Part shown: positions 35,283 through 45,411 of the stretch, one piece after another
How positions within the stretch are numbered: the first letter of the stretch is position 1
Layout: each line of letters starts with the position of its first letter
Source: Streptomyces sp. V3I8
GTDB taxonomy: Bacteria > Actinomycetota > Actinomycetes > Streptomycetales > Streptomycetaceae
DNA length: 64,000 bases
Assembly: GCF_030817535.1 (NCBI RefSeq)
Contig: NZ_JAUSZL010000002.1
Coordinates: 3,968,001-4,032,000, forward strand
Reading direction: 5' to 3'
The notes under the pieces: model-generated
The model's database searches: none
Seen by the model: only the letters and a program-made list of their open reading frames with translations
Told to the model about the DNA's origin: nothing
Program-made: the position numbers and the translations under genes

Positions 35283-36986
35283 TCAGTGCAGCAGGCCGCC
35301 CACGAGCCCGGAGCCGCCGCCGGAACCTCCGGAGCCCCCGGAGCCGCCGGAGCCGCCCGTGCCGCCACCGGTGCCCGTGCCACCGCCGGTACCGGTGCTG
35401 CCGCCCGCACCGCTGCCGCCCGTGGAGGACGGCCCCGCGGTGGTGCTGGGCGCCTGCGGCGGCGGTGCCGGCTGCTGTTGCTGCTGGGGCGGTGCCTGAC
35501 CGGAGCCCTGCGTCTGGCTGGGCCGGCCGGCACCCGCGCCGGCCGTTTCGCGGGCCGCCGCACCGGGCGAGGTCGCGGCCTCCGACGGGCTCGCCGGGGT
35601 CGCGCCCTTGGTGGGCGCGTCGGACGACGCCGACGGGCTCTGCCTGTCGCGGCGTGCGCCGGGCTCCTCCGGGAGCGGCGAGCCGGGCAGTTCGTTGCGC
35701 GGGGCCTCGCCCGGGCCGGGGACGACCACGCGGTCGGAGTCGCGGACGGCGCCGCCGAGCAACGAACCGATGAGCAGTGTGAGTCCGACGACGACGGCCG
35801 CGACGAGCGCGCCACGGCGCAGTACGCGCCGGCGCAGCTCCCAGATCTCGGTACGCGGCCCGAGCGTGCGCCAGGCCTCGCCCGCGAGGCGCCCGTCGAC
35901 GGAGTAGACGGGGGCGCCCGCGATGATCAGCGGCGACCAGGCGGCCAGGTAGATGATGTCGGGCGCGTCGTAGGCGGGGACGGACTTCCAGCTGACGGTG
36001 AGCAGCAGCGCGGCCGACAGCAGGGCGCCGACCACGGCCGCGACCCGCTGCCACAGGCCGAGGACGGTGAGGACGCCGACGATCACCTGGAAGAAGGCGA
36101 TGAGGAGTCCGGCGCCGACGGGGTGCTGGAGCGCGAACTCGCGCAGCGGCTCGGCCAGTTCCCAGGGGTGCAGCGAGTTGAGCCACTTGACCATGGAGCC
36201 GCGCTTGCCGCCGTCGAAGTAGACGGGGTCGCAGAGTTTGCCCATGCCGGCGTAGATGGAGATGAAGCCGAGGAAGACGCGCATCGGGAGCAGGACGACG
36301 CCGAGGTTCATCCGGCGGCCGGGGTAGTACCCGTGCCGGACGGGGGCGGCGCCGTGCCGCTTGGACGCGCCGCCGTCCTCGTCCTGGTACGCGTCGTCGT
36401 ACTCGTCGTCGTAGGGGCTGTCCTCGAACCCGCCGTCCGCGTACGGGCGTTCGTCGAGCTCTTCGTAGGCGCTGCCCGTGCTGCGCAGCTGCTGCGGCAG
36501 GATGCGGGTCCCGGGGCCGGGGACGGCCGGGGTCTCGACGGTGGCGTCGACGTCGAACCCGGCGGAGCCGTCGCCGCCGACGCGCGGGATGACCTGGGTC
36601 GAGCCGCCTTCGCCCGCCGGTTCCCCGTCGCCGTGCCGCAGGCTCGTGCTGCGCGCGGCCTGCAACAGCCGGGTGGCGCCCGTGTCGTCGGGGGCGGACT
36701 TCCCGCTCCAGACGACGGGCGCGCGGCGGCGGGCGCCCGCGGCGGCCCCGGCGGCGGTTGCGGCGACGGGCACGCGCGTGGTGCCGTCGCCGGCACCCAG
36801 GTGCCGCCCGGCGTGCGCCGCCCGGGCCCGGGGCGCGGCGCCCAACTGCACGCGGAAGCTCGCATGGTTGACGATGACCTGCGCCGGATCGCTCGGCACC
36901 TTCACCATGTTCAGCGCGGGAACGTCGTCGAACCCCGACGAGTGGTCCCCCGTGGGTGTGCGGGGTGTTCTGGTGTCCACACTCAT
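35283..36986 (-). CDS. DoxX-family membrane protein with long low-complexity tails
   Basis: The 567-residue product has a disordered cytoplasmic N-terminus (about 1-225), a DoxX-type four-helix membrane core (about 226-395, GVVLLPMRVFLGFISIYAG; GAGLLIAFFQVIVGVLTVLGL) and one more helix (GALVAAVVVGLTLLIGSLLGG). The Ser/Pro/Gln-rich exterior tail ends in some 45 residues of Gly-Ser-Thr. DoxX proteins are implicated in membrane thiol/redox chemistry in mycobacteria. The outer tail looks like a flexible spacer. It is transcribed alone. Confidence 0.85.
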   Translation of the reverse strand: MSVDTRTPRTPTGDHSSGFDDVPALNMVKVPSDPAQVIVNHASFRVQLGAAPRARAAHAGRHLGAGDGTTRVPVAATAAGAAAGARRRAPVVWSGKSAPDDTGATRLLQAARSTSLRHGDGEPAGEGGSTQVIPRVGGDGSAGFDVDATVETPAVPGPGTRILPQQLRSTGSAYEELDERPYADGGFEDSPYDDEYDDAYQDEDGGASKRHGAAPVRHGYYPGRRMNLGVVLLPMRVFLGFISIYAGMGKLCDPVYFDGGKRGSMVKWLNSLHPWELAEPLREFALQHPVGAGLLIAFFQVIVGVLTVLGLWQRVAAVVGALLSAALLLTVSWKSVPAYDAPDIIYLAAWSPLIIAGAPVYSVDGRLAGEAWRTLGPRTEIWELRRRVLRRGALVAAVVVGLTLLIGSLLGGAVRDSDRVVVPGPGEAPRNELPGSPLPEEPGARRDRQSPSASSDAPTKGATPASPSEAATSPGAAARETAGAGAGRPSQTQGSGQAPPQQQQQPAPPPQAPSTTAGPSSTGGSGAGGSTGTGGGTGTGGGTGGSGGSGGSGGSGGGSGLVGGLLH

Positions 36987-37100
36987 CTAACCGAGTGACA
37001 TGTACTTAGGACACTGCTTTGACCGCCCCGATCTGTCCGGACCCCGTCAAGATCAAACAGGGCCCGGAGGACGCCTCGTCAGGGCCGCGGCCGCACCCGT

Positions 37101-38045
37101 TCAGGCCCGGCGCCGAGCCGCCTCGTACAGCACGACGCCCGCGGCCACGCCCGCGTTGAGCGACTCCGTCCCGCCCGGCATGGGGATCCGCACCCGGAAG
37201 TCGCAGGTCTCCCCCACCAGCCGGGACAGTCCCTTGCCCTCACTGCCGATCACGATGACGACGGGACCGCCGAGCGCCTCCAGGTCACCGACCTCGGCCT
37301 CCCCGTCCGCGGCCAGACCGACCACGACGAGCCCGGCCTTCTTGTAGGCCTCCAGGGCCCGCGTCAGGTTGGAGGCGCGGGCGACGGGCGTACGGGCCGC
37401 GGCGCCGGCCGACGTCTTCCAGGCACCGGCGCTCATGCCGGCGGCGCGCCGCTCCGGCACGACCACCCCGTGTCCGCCGAACGCGGAGACGGACCGCACG
37501 ACGGCCCCGAGGTTGCGCGGGTCCGTCACCCCGTCGAGCGCGACGATCAGCGGCTGCGCACCCTCGTCGTACGCGGCGGCCGTGAGGTCCTCCGGATGCG
37601 CGTACTCGTACGGCGGGACCTGCAGGACGAGCCCCTGGTGGTTGAGGCCGTTGGTCATGCGGTCCAGCTCGGGGCGGGGCGCCTCCATGAGGTGGATGCC
37701 ACCGCGGTCCGCGGCGAGCTTGAGCGCCTCGCGCACCCGCTCGTCGTTGTCGATGAACTGCTGGACGTACAGCATCGTCGCGGGCACGCCCTCGCGCAGC
37801 GCCTCGACGACGGAGTTGCGCCCGACGACCATCTCGGACGTGCCCTTGCCGCCCCGGCCGCCGCGCGGCGAGGGCTTGCGCACGATCTGCTTGGCCTTGG
37901 CGCCGGCGATGCGGTTCTTCTTGTGTCCCTTGCGCGCTTCGGCGGGCGGGGTGGGGCCCTTGCCTTCGAGACCCCTGCGCCGCTGGCCGCCACTGCCGAC
38001 CTGCGCGCCCTTCTTGCCGGACATGCGGCGGTTGTGAGCGGCCAT
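37101..38045 (-). CDS. rlmB: 23S rRNA (guanosine-2'-O)-methyltransferase, RlmB/SpoU-TrmH family
   Basis: The 314-residue SPOUT methyltransferase has a basic N-terminal tail (residues 1-70, rich in K, R and G) and a substrate-binding domain ([15 protein letters not shown]). The three knot motifs are [27 protein letters not shown] and [18 protein letters not shown], the last two binding SAM. It probably methylates 23S rRNA. It follows cysS by 102 bp on the same strand. Confidence 0.93.
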   Translation of the reverse strand: MAAHNRRMSGKKGAQVGSGGQRRRGLEGKGPTPPAEARKGHKKNRIAGAKAKQIVRKPSPRGGRGGKGTSEMVVGRNSVVEALREGVPATMLYVQQFIDNDERVREALKLAADRGGIHLMEAPRPELDRMTNGLNHQGLVLQVPPYEYAHPEDLTAAAYDEGAQPLIVALDGVTDPRNLGAVVRSVSAFGGHGVVVPERRAAGMSAGAWKTSAGAAARTPVARASNLTRALEAYKKAGLVVVGLAADGEAEVGDLEALGGPVVIVIGSEGKGLSRLVGETCDFRVRIPMPGGTESLNAGVAAGVVLYEAARRRA

Positions 38046-38147
38046 GACCTACCTGTCTGTGTGGACGCGTACGGATGACGCGTACGGATGTACCTCTGTG
38101 CAGTGTGCCGCCCGGACACCCGGACGGCACAATCGATCAAGGAAAGC

Positions 38148-39548
38148 TCAGCGCGGGCCCAGGGTCCAGCGCGGCCCCTGGGGGCCGTCCTCGATGACGA
38201 GCCCGGACTGGTTGAGCTGGTCGCGGATGGCGTCGGCGGTGGCCCAGTCCTTGCGCGTACGGGCCGACTCGCGCTGCTGCAGCACCAGCCGTACCAGCGT
38301 GTCGACGACCCCGTGGAGGTCTTCGCCGCGGTCGCTCTCGCCGGCCCAGTGCGGGTCGAGCGGGTCGAGGCCGAGCACGGCGAGCATGGCCCTGACCTCG
38401 GCGAGCCGGGCGACGGCCGCCTCCTTGTCGTCGGCCGCCAGCGCGGAGTTCCCCTGCCGGACCGTGGTGTGCACGATGGCGAGGGCCTGCGGGACGCCCA
38501 GGTCGTCGTCCATCGCCTCGGCGAACGCCGGCGGCACCTCGGCCGCGGGCTCGACCGGCCCCCCGGCCTTCTCCACCACGCGCTGCACGAAGCCCTCGAT
38601 CCGCGCGAACGCCGACTCGGCCTCGCGCAGCGCCTCTTCGCTGTACTCGATGGTGGAGCGGTAGTGCGGAGTGCCCAGGTAGTAGCGGAGCACGATGGGC
38701 CGCCACGCCTTGACCATCTCGCTGACGAGCACGCTGTTGCCGAGCGACTTCGACATCTTCTCGCCGCTCATGGTCACCCACGAGTTGTGCACCCAGTAGT
38801 GCGCGAACTCGTCGCCGAAGCCCACGGCCTGGGCGATCTCGTTCTCGTGGTGCGGGAAGATCAGGTCGATGCCGCCGCCGTGGATGTCGAAGGCGGAGCC
38901 CAGGTACTTGTGCGCCATCGCGCTGCACTCCAGGTGCCAGCCGGGCCTGCCCCGCCCCCAGGGCGTCTCCCAGGACGGCTCGCCGGGCTTGACGGCCTTC
39001 CACATGGCGAAGTCGCGCGGGTCCCGCTTGCCGGTCTCGCCGTCCTCGGCGGGCTGCCGCAGCTCGTCCAGGTCCTGGTTGGACAGGGAGAGGTAGCCGG
39101 GCAGGGACCGTACGTCGAAGTAGACGTTGCCGTCGGCCTCGTACGCGTGGCCGCGCTCGATGAGCGTGCGCATCATCTCGACCATCTCGGTGATGTGACC
39201 GGTGGCCCGCGGTTCGTACGTGGGCGGGAGGCATCCCAGCGCGGTGTAGCCGTCGTTGAACGCGCGCTCGTTCTCGTAGCCGATCGACCACCACGGCCTG
39301 TCCTGCTCCGCGGCCTTCCGGATGATCTTGTCGTCGATGTCCGTCACGTTGCGGATGAACGTGACGTCGTAGCCGCGGTACTCGAACCAGCGGCGCATGA
39401 TGTCGAAATTGAGCCCGGACCGGATGTGCCCGATGTGCGGGGCCGCCTGCACCGTGGCGCCGCACAGGTAGATCGAGACACAACCCGGCGTGATCGGGGT
39501 GAAATCGCGAATCTGCCGGGCGCTGGTGTCGTACAGGCGAATAGTCAC
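38148..39548 (-). CDS. cysS: Cysteinyl-tRNA synthetase
   Basis: The 466-residue class I synthetase has the HIGH motif [13 protein letters not shown], zinc ligands around YLCGATV and [22 protein letters not shown], and KMSKSLGN at about 267-274. The DALR anticodon-binding region is C-terminal. GTG 39548 starts the conserved TIRLYDT; another GTG directly precedes it. It lies in a leftward run carD-ispD-ispF-cysS-rlmB. Confidence 0.97.
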   Translation of the reverse strand: MTIRLYDTSARQIRDFTPITPGCVSIYLCGATVQAAPHIGHIRSGLNFDIMRRWFEYRGYDVTFIRNVTDIDDKIIRKAAEQDRPWWSIGYENERAFNDGYTALGCLPPTYEPRATGHITEMVEMMRTLIERGHAYEADGNVYFDVRSLPGYLSLSNQDLDELRQPAEDGETGKRDPRDFAMWKAVKPGEPSWETPWGRGRPGWHLECSAMAHKYLGSAFDIHGGGIDLIFPHHENEIAQAVGFGDEFAHYWVHNSWVTMSGEKMSKSLGNSVLVSEMVKAWRPIVLRYYLGTPHYRSTIEYSEEALREAESAFARIEGFVQRVVEKAGGPVEPAAEVPPAFAEAMDDDLGVPQALAIVHTTVRQGNSALAADDKEAAVARLAEVRAMLAVLGLDPLDPHWAGESDRGEDLHGVVDTLVRLVLQQRESARTRKDWATADAIRDQLNQSGLVIEDGPQGPRWTLGPR

Positions 39549-39741
39549 CACACCAGGGTAGTGGGCGACGACCAGTGCCCCGCGACCCTTCTGCCGCATG
39601 GGACACGTATTCGTGACGTCCGTGCCCCGGCGAAGCCCCCGACGGTGTTTCCCACCCTCGAATCCCCGCTCCCCGAACGCCGCAGAGGCCGAATCCCCGG
39701 TCCCTGCGGCGTTCGAGGAGCGGGGGCGGGAAGAGGTCCGC

Positions 39742-40245
39742 TCAGCCCACCCGCGCGACCAACGCCGTCGCCACCGCCATCAGCCCCTCGTCCCGCCCGG
39801 GAAACCCGAGCCCGTCGGTCGTCGCGCCGGACACCGAGACCGGCGCCCCCACCGCCTCCGACAGCACCTTCTGTGCCTCGTCCCGCCGCTTCCCGATCTT
39901 CGGCCGCGGTCCCACGACCTGCACGGCCACGTTGCCGATCGTGAACCCGGCCGCCCGCACGATGCGCGCCGCCTCCGTCAGGAGCGTCACCCCGGACGCC
40001 CCGGACCACTCGGCCCGCCCCGTACCGAAGTGCTGGCCCAGGTCACCGAGTCCCGCCGCGGAGAACAGCGCGTTGCACGCCGCGTGCGCGACGACGTCCG
40101 CGTCGGAGTGTCCGGCGAGCCCCGGCCCCTCGTCCTCCCACCTCAGCCCGGCGCACCACAGCTCACGGCCCTCCTCGAAGGCGTGGATGTCGGTACCGAT
40201 GCCGACCTGCGGCAACAGGGGCGCCGCGGAGTTCTCAGAACCCAT
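39742..40245 (-). CDS. ispF: 2-C-methyl-D-erythritol 2,4-cyclodiphosphate synthase IspF
   Basis: This MEP-pathway enzyme converts CDP-methylerythritol phosphate to the cyclic diphosphate. The 167-residue product has the zinc residues in [10 protein letters not shown] (Asp, His) and [16 protein letters not shown], and the C-terminal [16 protein letters not shown]. Its start overlaps the ispD stop by 11 bases, implying coupled translation. It is trimeric in known structures. Confidence 0.97.
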   Translation of the reverse strand: MGSENSAAPLLPQVGIGTDIHAFEEGRELWCAGLRWEDEGPGLAGHSDADVVAHAACNALFSAAGLGDLGQHFGTGRAEWSGASGVTLLTEAARIVRAAGFTIGNVAVQVVGPRPKIGKRRDEAQKVLSEAVGAPVSVSGATTDGLGFPGRDEGLMAVATALVARVG

Positions 40246-40987
40246 CGGTCAGCCTCCGCCGCGCCAGGACCGCCTCCGCCAGGATCAGATCCAGCGGACG
40301 GGTCACCTTGAACGCCTCCTCGTGCCCGGGCACGACCACGACCCGCAGTCCGAGCTGCTCGACCATGCTCGCGTCGTCGGTGACGTTCTCCGTGACCGTC
40401 GCGTGGGCCCGTACGAGGGTGTCGCGTTCGAAGCCCTGGGGGGTCTGTACGGCACGCAGCCGCGACCGCTCCGGCGTGGCGACCACCGGCTCGGGCTCGC
40501 CGGGGGCCCCCGCGGGCTCGACCTGCTTGACGGTGTCGGTGAGCGGCAGCGCGGGCACGACGGCGGGAGCCCCGCCCCGTACCGCCTCGATGACGCCGTC
40601 GACGGTGTCGACGGGGACGAGCGGACGGGCCGCGTCGTGCACGAGCACGATGTCGATACCGGCGGGCAGCGCGTCGAGTCCGATCCGTACGGACTCCTGC
40701 CGGCTGTCGCCGCCGGGCACGACGAGGAACTCGGTCCGCTCGGGCAGCGCGTGCGCGTCGAGCAGTGTCCTGACCTCCGCGGCTCCGTCGGGCGGAGCCA
40801 CGACGACCACCAGGGAGACGGCACGCGACGCGGCCATGGCGCGCACCGCGTGGATGAGCATGGGGGTTCCGTTCAGCGCGCGGAGCGCTTTGGGAGCGCC
40901 CGGGCCGAGGCGTACGCCCCGGCCGGCGGCCGGAATCACGGCCGCCGTACGGGCCCCGGCAGACGTGGGGCGCGAATCGTCAGACAT
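40235..40987 (-). CDS. ispD: 2-C-methyl-D-erythritol 4-phosphate cytidylyltransferase IspD
   Basis: This MEP-pathway enzyme couples CTP to methylerythritol phosphate. The 250-residue product has the nucleotide loop [20 protein letters not shown], the [14 protein letters not shown] segment and [10 protein letters not shown]. The first Met is used; a Ser/Asp-rich stretch precedes the fold. The gap upstream to carD is 367 bp, so ispD probably has its own promoter as well. Confidence 0.96.
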   Translation of the reverse strand: MSDDSRPTSAGARTAAVIPAAGRGVRLGPGAPKALRALNGTPMLIHAVRAMAASRAVSLVVVVAPPDGAAEVRTLLDAHALPERTEFLVVPGGDSRQESVRIGLDALPAGIDIVLVHDAARPLVPVDTVDGVIEAVRGGAPAVVPALPLTDTVKQVEPAGAPGEPEPVVATPERSRLRAVQTPQGFERDTLVRAHATVTENVTDDASMVEQLGLRVVVVPGHEEAFKVTRPLDLILAEAVLARRRLTDGF

Positions 40988-41354
40988 CGGTTCCTGTCAG
41001 GTTTGTATGCTCGGCCGACGTGGGTATGGCCTGGGCGTACCCCGGCCGAAGGGCTGGGGCAGTGCCGGGCGCGACGCCTCGACCGGACCCTTCCGTGAAG
41101 ATGGTCGAGCCAGTTGTCCGGGCCCGGCATTCCCCGTACCGGAGTGCGGGACAGCCGTTCTCCCGGAGGTTCGTTCCTTCGGAGGTTCGTTCCTTCGGAA
41201 TCGGAATGTGCCGCGCTCGGGTGCGGACATGCCGCAGCGCCCGGCGACAGTGGATATGTCATCGGGCACCGCGGCATTTCATGGCGCCGGACCGCTCGTT
41301 TCGTTTCTGGTCACGCGAGGTGATGCAGAGGGCGCGATCAGAGCGTGCTGGGCG
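40988..41354. other. Intergenic region between carD and ispD
   Basis: No gene is supported. A perfect 16-bp tandem duplication (GGAGGTTCGTTCCTTC at 41165-41180 and 41181-41196) is followed by a partial third copy. Promoters for ispDF are expected here, but none stands out. Confidence 0.5.
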
Positions 41355-41837
41355 TCAGGACGCGAGGACCTCGTCGAGCAGGGCCTCGGCCTTGTCCTCG
41401 TTCGTGTTCTCCGCGAGGGCGAGCTCGCTCACCAGGATCTGGCGGGCCTTGGCGAGCATGCGCTTCTCGCCGGCGGAGAGTCCACGCTCGCGCTCACGAC
41501 GCCACAGGTCACGGACTACCTCCGCCACCTTGATGACATCGCCGGAGGCGAGCTTCTCAAGATTTGCCTTGTAACGACGGGACCAGTTCGTGGGCTCCTC
41601 GGCGTACGGCGCGCGCAGTACCTCGAAGACCCGGTCCAGCCCGTCCTGACCGACCACATCACGCACGCCGACGAACTCCGCATTGTCCGCTGGCACACGC
41701 ACTGTCAGGTCGCCCTGAGCGACCTTCAGCACCAAGTAGGTCTTGTCCACGCCTTTGATCTGGCGAGTTTCGATAGCCTCGATCAGCGCGGCCCCGTGAT
41801 GGGGATAGACCACGGTGTCGCCAACCTTGAACGTCAT
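41355..41837 (-). CDS. carD: CarD/CdnL-family RNA polymerase-binding regulator
   Basis: The 160-residue product binds the RNA polymerase beta subunit and stabilises open complexes, notably at rRNA promoters. Its Tudor-like RNAP-interaction domain begins [24 protein letters not shown]. The C-terminal helical DNA-contacting domain holds [19 protein letters not shown] and [28 protein letters not shown] precedes ATG 41837. It is typically essential in actinobacteria. Confidence 0.97.
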   Translation of the reverse strand: MTFKVGDTVVYPHHGAALIEAIETRQIKGVDKTYLVLKVAQGDLTVRVPADNAEFVGVRDVVGQDGLDRVFEVLRAPYAEEPTNWSRRYKANLEKLASGDVIKVAEVVRDLWRRERERGLSAGEKRMLAKARQILVSELALAENTNEDKAEALLDEVLAS

Positions 41838-42514
41838 GTGACAGGTACCCCTTCCGTGGCTATCCAGGGTAACACGGAAACCGCGTGTTCTGAATGGCGT
41901 TTTCGCAGGTCAGGGCATATCTCGGGGCTTGACAATCGCAACAGGAACGTGCTGCGGAGGGGGCGCGGACGACGGTATTCGCAGGTCGGAGCGGCTTCCC
42001 CGGCAGGGAGAAACGCGCACGTTACAACACTCCGCAAGCTCGCTCACGTACCCGAACGTCCGGATTTGTCGGGTTCGGGGAGCCCATCTTCCGCTACTCC
42101 GTTCGGTGATCGCAGCCACGTACGAGCCGAATCCGGAATTGATCACGAGGGCCGGAGATCCACGGAAGATCCGCGGAAGATGTGCCGGAGATCGACCGGA
42201 GATCGACCGGAGATCGTCAGAAGATCAATTCTCCGGACCGCCATGTATTCCTTACGGAAAAGCCACGGGACGGCGCCGGAGGCTTACCGGGGGTTCTTAT
42301 GTGAAAGACGGACGAGTGCGTGACGGGCGAGCCGGCGGGAGACGGGGAAGCAGGTGTCCGGCCGCGGTCGGCGAGCCAGTCGGCGAGCCATAGGGGCGGG
42401 TCGGGTGCGGCGGCTCGGCAACGGCTCGGTAACCTGAGGCCGCTGACCGACCTCTGGAGCGGCTCTCACGAGGAGCCGCTCTGTTTCGCCCACGTTCTAG
42501 GAGTTGCCGCCGCC
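41838..42514. other. Long intergenic region upstream of carD with an 11-bp repeat array
   Basis: No supported gene lies in these 677 bases. They must carry the promoters of carD (leftward) and the lipoprotein gene (rightward). The outstanding feature is an array of seven 11-bp units at 42152-42228, listed separately. Confidence 0.6.
42152..42228 (+). repeat. Seven tandem 11-bp units
   Basis: Units with a GGAGATC or GGAAGATC core, starting at 42152 and every 11 bases after: CCGGAGATCCA, CGGAAGATCCG, CGGAAGATGTG, CCGGAGATCGA, CCGGAGATCGA, CCGGAGATCGT, CAGAAGATCAA. The period equals about one helical turn. Confidence 0.85.
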
Positions 42515-43213
42515 GTGAGCAGCAGCCTTCGACGCGGCGCCCTCGCCGCCGCCGCCATCGCGTTCTCGATCGCCTCGCTCGCCGCGTGCGGCGCCGGCAA
42601 CAAGGCCCAGTCCCTGGAGATCAAGCCGGACAACGCCGCCGTCACCGTAGGCAAGATCAAGGTTCAGAACGCCGTGGTCATCACCCAGCCCGATGTGAAG
42701 TCGACCGGCCCGGCCGCGGTCGCCGCGACCCTGTTCAACATGGGTCCGACCGACCAGACCCTGGAGTCCGTCAAGGTCGAGGGCGTCAGCGGGGCCGTTG
42801 AGCTCAAGCCCGCCAAGGGTTCGGGGAAGCTGACGGTCCCGGCCGGCGGTTCGCTGATCCTCGGCGGCAAGGACAACGCCTCCGCCGTACTGCAGAACAG
42901 CCGCGAGGCCTTCAAGGACGGCGACGCCCAGCCGGTCACCTTCACCCTCAGCAGGACCGGTGACGTGAAACTGGACGCGTTCGTCGTCCCGGCCGAGCGC
43001 TACTTCTCCAGCTGGGGTCCGAGCGAGGTCCCGACGCCGAGCACCGAGCCCTCCGCGTCGGCCTCGAAGTCCGGTGAGGCCTCCGGGTCGCCGTCGGCCT
43101 CCTCCTCCGAGTCCGCTTCGGGTGAGACCGGGGGGACGGGCGAGGAGACGGGCGAGGAGACGGGCGAGGCGGGCAACCGGGCCACGGACGCCGCCTCCGC
43201 CAGCGCCTCGTAG
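42515..43213 (+). CDS. Exported lipoprotein of unknown function
   Basis: The 232-residue product has a signal peptide (SSSLRRGALAAAAIAFSIASLAACG) with lipobox LAAC, giving a lipidated Cys near 25. A beta-rich domain of about 150 residues (VTVGKIKVQNAVVITQPD; FNMGPTDQTLESVKVEGV) resembles copper-chaperone-like or DUF461 folds but lacks Met/His ligands. The tail is Ser/Glu/Gly-rich. GTG 42515 follows AGGAG. It is convergent with phoP across a strong terminator. Confidence 0.82.
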   Translation: MSSSLRRGALAAAAIAFSIASLAACGAGNKAQSLEIKPDNAAVTVGKIKVQNAVVITQPDVKSTGPAAVAATLFNMGPTDQTLESVKVEGVSGAVELKPAKGSGKLTVPAGGSLILGGKDNASAVLQNSREAFKDGDAQPVTFTLSRTGDVKLDAFVVPAERYFSSWGPSEVPTPSTEPSASASKSGEASGSPSASSSESASGETGGTGEETGEETGEAGNRATDAASASAS

Positions 43214-43244
43214 TTCGCAGCGGGCCACCGCTGCCGGCGTACGC

Positions 43245-43290
43245 ATGACGAAGGGCGGGACCCCTCCTGCGGGGTCCCGCCCTTCGTCAT
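43245..43290. terminator. Bidirectional terminator between lipoprotein gene and phoP
   Basis: A perfect 20-bp stem (arms 43245-43264 and 43271-43290, 6-nt loop) lies between the convergent stop codons. Confidence 0.93.
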
Positions 43291-43297
43291 GTGCGGT

Positions 43298-43978
43298 CTA
43301 CGGCTCGAACTTGTAGCCGAGACCGCGGACCGTGACCAGGTAGCGGGGCGCCCCCGGGTCCGGCTCGATCTTCGCCCGCAGGCGCTTCACGTGGACGTCC
43401 AGCGTCTTGGTGTCACCGACGTAGTCGGCGCCCCACACCCGGTCGATGAGCTGCATACGCGTCAGGACGCGCCCCGCGTTGCGCAGCAGCATCTCCAGGA
43501 GGTCGAACTCCTTGAGCGGGAGGTCGACCTTGGAGCCGGAGACGGTGACCACGTGACGGTCTACGTCCATACGGACCGGACCCGCCTCCAGAGCGGCCGG
43601 GCTGACCTCCTCGGGCTCGCCGCGGCGGCGCAGGACGGCCCGGATACGGGCCACCAGCTCACGCGACGAGAAGGGCTTGGTGACGTAGTCGTCGGCTCCT
43701 ATTTCGAGCCCCACGACCTTGTCGATCTCGCTGTCCTTGGCGGTGACCATGATCACCGGGACGTTCGAACGGCTGCGCAGCTGACGGCACACCTCGGTGC
43801 CCGGCAGGCCGGGCAGCATCAGGTCGAGGAGGACGAGGTCGGCGCCATTGCGCTCGAACTCGTCGAGTCCGTCGGGCCCGGTGGCCGCGATGGCGACCTC
43901 GAAGCCCTCTTTGCGGAGCATGTAGGACAGGGCGTCGCTGAAGGACTCCTCGTCCTCGACGACGAGCACTCGGGTCAC
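43298..43978 (-). CDS. phoP: PhoP response regulator (OmpR family)
   Basis: This is the master regulator of the phosphate-starvation response. The 226-residue product has a receiver domain (RVLVVEDEESF acidic pocket; phospho-acceptor in LVLLDLMLPG; VTAKD; K in VTKPFSSREL) and a winged-helix DNA-binding domain (VWGADYVGDTKTLDVHVKRLRAKI). The GTG start overlaps the phoR stop. PHO boxes upstream of phoR indicate autoregulation. Confidence 0.96.
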   Translation of the reverse strand: MTRVLVVEDEESFSDALSYMLRKEGFEVAIAATGPDGLDEFERNGADLVLLDLMLPGLPGTEVCRQLRSRSNVPVIMVTAKDSEIDKVVGLEIGADDYVTKPFSSRELVARIRAVLRRRGEPEEVSPAALEAGPVRMDVDRHVVTVSGSKVDLPLKEFDLLEMLLRNAGRVLTRMQLIDRVWGADYVGDTKTLDVHVKRLRAKIEPDPGAPRYLVTVRGLGYKFEP

Positions 43979-45252
43979 GGATGGACCTCCGGGGCAGAAA
44001 AGGGTTCGTACGGGGATGAGACGGTGGTCGTCCCGTCGGTCTGTCCGGTCTCGTCGTCATCGTCGAGTCCGGGTGTCCGGGTGCCGGCCGAGCGGTCGCG
44101 GACCGCGCCCGCCTCCGGCAGCCGCAGGGTGAAGGTGGAGCCCTGACCCTCGGAACTCCACACCGTGACCTCCCCGCTGTGCGAGGCGGCCACGTGCTTG
44201 ACGATCGCGAGCCCGAGCCCCGTACCGCCTGTGGCACGGGAACGGGCCGGATCGACGCGGTAGAAGCGCTCGAAGACGCGCTCCTTGTCCTTTTCGGAGA
44301 TCCCTATGCCCTGGTCGGTCACGGCGATCTCGACGAGGTCCCCGCCGGGTGCGGTCACCCGGCGCGCGGCTATGCCGACCCTGGTGCGGGCGGGCGAGTA
44401 GTTGACGGCGTTCTCCACGAGGTTGCCCAGCGCGGCGGCCAGCTGACCCCGGTTGCCCCACAGCCGCAGGTCGGCGGTGCCGCCGGCGGCCATGGTGATC
44501 TGTTTGGTGCCGGCCTGGTGGCGGCAGCGGTCGATCGCCTCGGCGACCAGTTCGTCGACGCGTACGGGCTCGGCGTCCTCGAGCGGGTCGTCGTTCTGGA
44601 CCCGGGAGAGGTCGATGAGTTCCTGTACGAGGTTGGTGAGGCGGGTCGCCTCGATCTGCATGCGCCCCGCGAAGCGCTCGACGGCCTCGGGGTCCTCCGA
44701 GGCGCCCATGACGGCCTCGGAGAGCAGGGAGAGGGCGCCGACCGGGGTCTTGAGCTCATGGCTGACGTTGGCGACGAAGTCGCGCCGTACGGCCTCGATC
44801 CGGCGGGCCTCGGTGAGGTCCTCGACCAGGAGCAGTACGAGCCGGGAGCCGAGCGGTGCCACGCGGGCGGACACGGCGAGCGCCTCGCCCCGGCCGGTTC
44901 CGCGCCGGGGCAGATCCAGTTCGGCCTGGCGTATCTCACCGTCCCTGCGGGTGTCGCGGGCCATCACGATCATCGGCTCGACGGCCAGTTTCCCGCCGCG
45001 CACGAGCCCGAGGGCGTACGCGGCCGAGCTGGCCTTGACCACGGCGTCGGACTCGTCGAGCACGACCGCGGAGGAGCGGAGCACGGACAGGACCGTGTCG
45101 ACGCCCGGCGGAAGGACCGGGTCGGTGTGCAGAGAGGTGCGGGTGGGGCGTTTCTGATCCCGCTCACTCCAGCGGAACGCCAGCACGGCGATGACGCCGG
45201 TGAGTACACCGGCGATCGCTGCCGCTGCGGCGACCGCCGCGTTCACGTCCAT
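43975..45252 (-). CDS. phoR: PhoR sensor histidine kinase
   Basis: This membrane kinase senses phosphate limitation through the Pst/PhoU system. The 425-residue product has one N-terminal transmembrane helix (about 5-26), a PAS-like region, the phospho-acceptor box FVANVSHELKTPVGALSLLSEA and ATPase motifs N (LGNLVENAVNYS), G1 (VTDQGIGISEKD), F and G2 (GGTGLGLAIVKH). It is translationally coupled to phoP. It is divergent from phoU across two PHO-box clusters. Confidence 0.96.
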   Translation of the reverse strand: MDVNAAVAAAAAIAGVLTGVIAVLAFRWSERDQKRPTRTSLHTDPVLPPGVDTVLSVLRSSAVVLDESDAVVKASSAAYALGLVRGGKLAVEPMIVMARDTRRDGEIRQAELDLPRRGTGRGEALAVSARVAPLGSRLVLLLVEDLTEARRIEAVRRDFVANVSHELKTPVGALSLLSEAVMGASEDPEAVERFAGRMQIEATRLTNLVQELIDLSRVQNDDPLEDAEPVRVDELVAEAIDRCRHQAGTKQITMAAGGTADLRLWGNRGQLAAALGNLVENAVNYSPARTRVGIAARRVTAPGGDLVEIAVTDQGIGISEKDKERVFERFYRVDPARSRATGGTGLGLAIVKHVAASHSGEVTVWSSEGQGSTFTLRLPEAGAVRDRSAGTRTPGLDDDDETGQTDGTTTVSSPYEPFSAPEVHP

Positions 45253-45325
45253 GGCTCCAGGTTAGGCATGCCGTACGCCCCGGTCACAGCCGTCCGAGGG
45301 TGGACTCGAACACTCGTCGCCCAGA

Positions 45326-45358
45326 GTTCACCCTGGGGACCGTACCGGTTCACTTCGT
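45326..45358. promoter_or_regulatory. PHO box cluster 1 (PhoP direct repeats)
   Basis: Three adjacent 11-bp units: GTTCACCCTGG, GGACCGTACCG, GTTCACTTCGT. The first and third carry the GTTCAC core; the middle is degenerate. The cluster lies 74 bp upstream of phoR. Confidence 0.8.
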
Positions 45359-45411
45359 GCGACCGGACGGGGCGGCCTCTCCACCGGCGGTAAGAGGCGA
45401 GGTCGCCCAGA

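Noticed and set aside
42152..42228. CRISPR-like array
   Set aside because: Units are 11 bp and contiguous with no spacers, so this is a tandem array and not CRISPR. No cas genes occur in the window.
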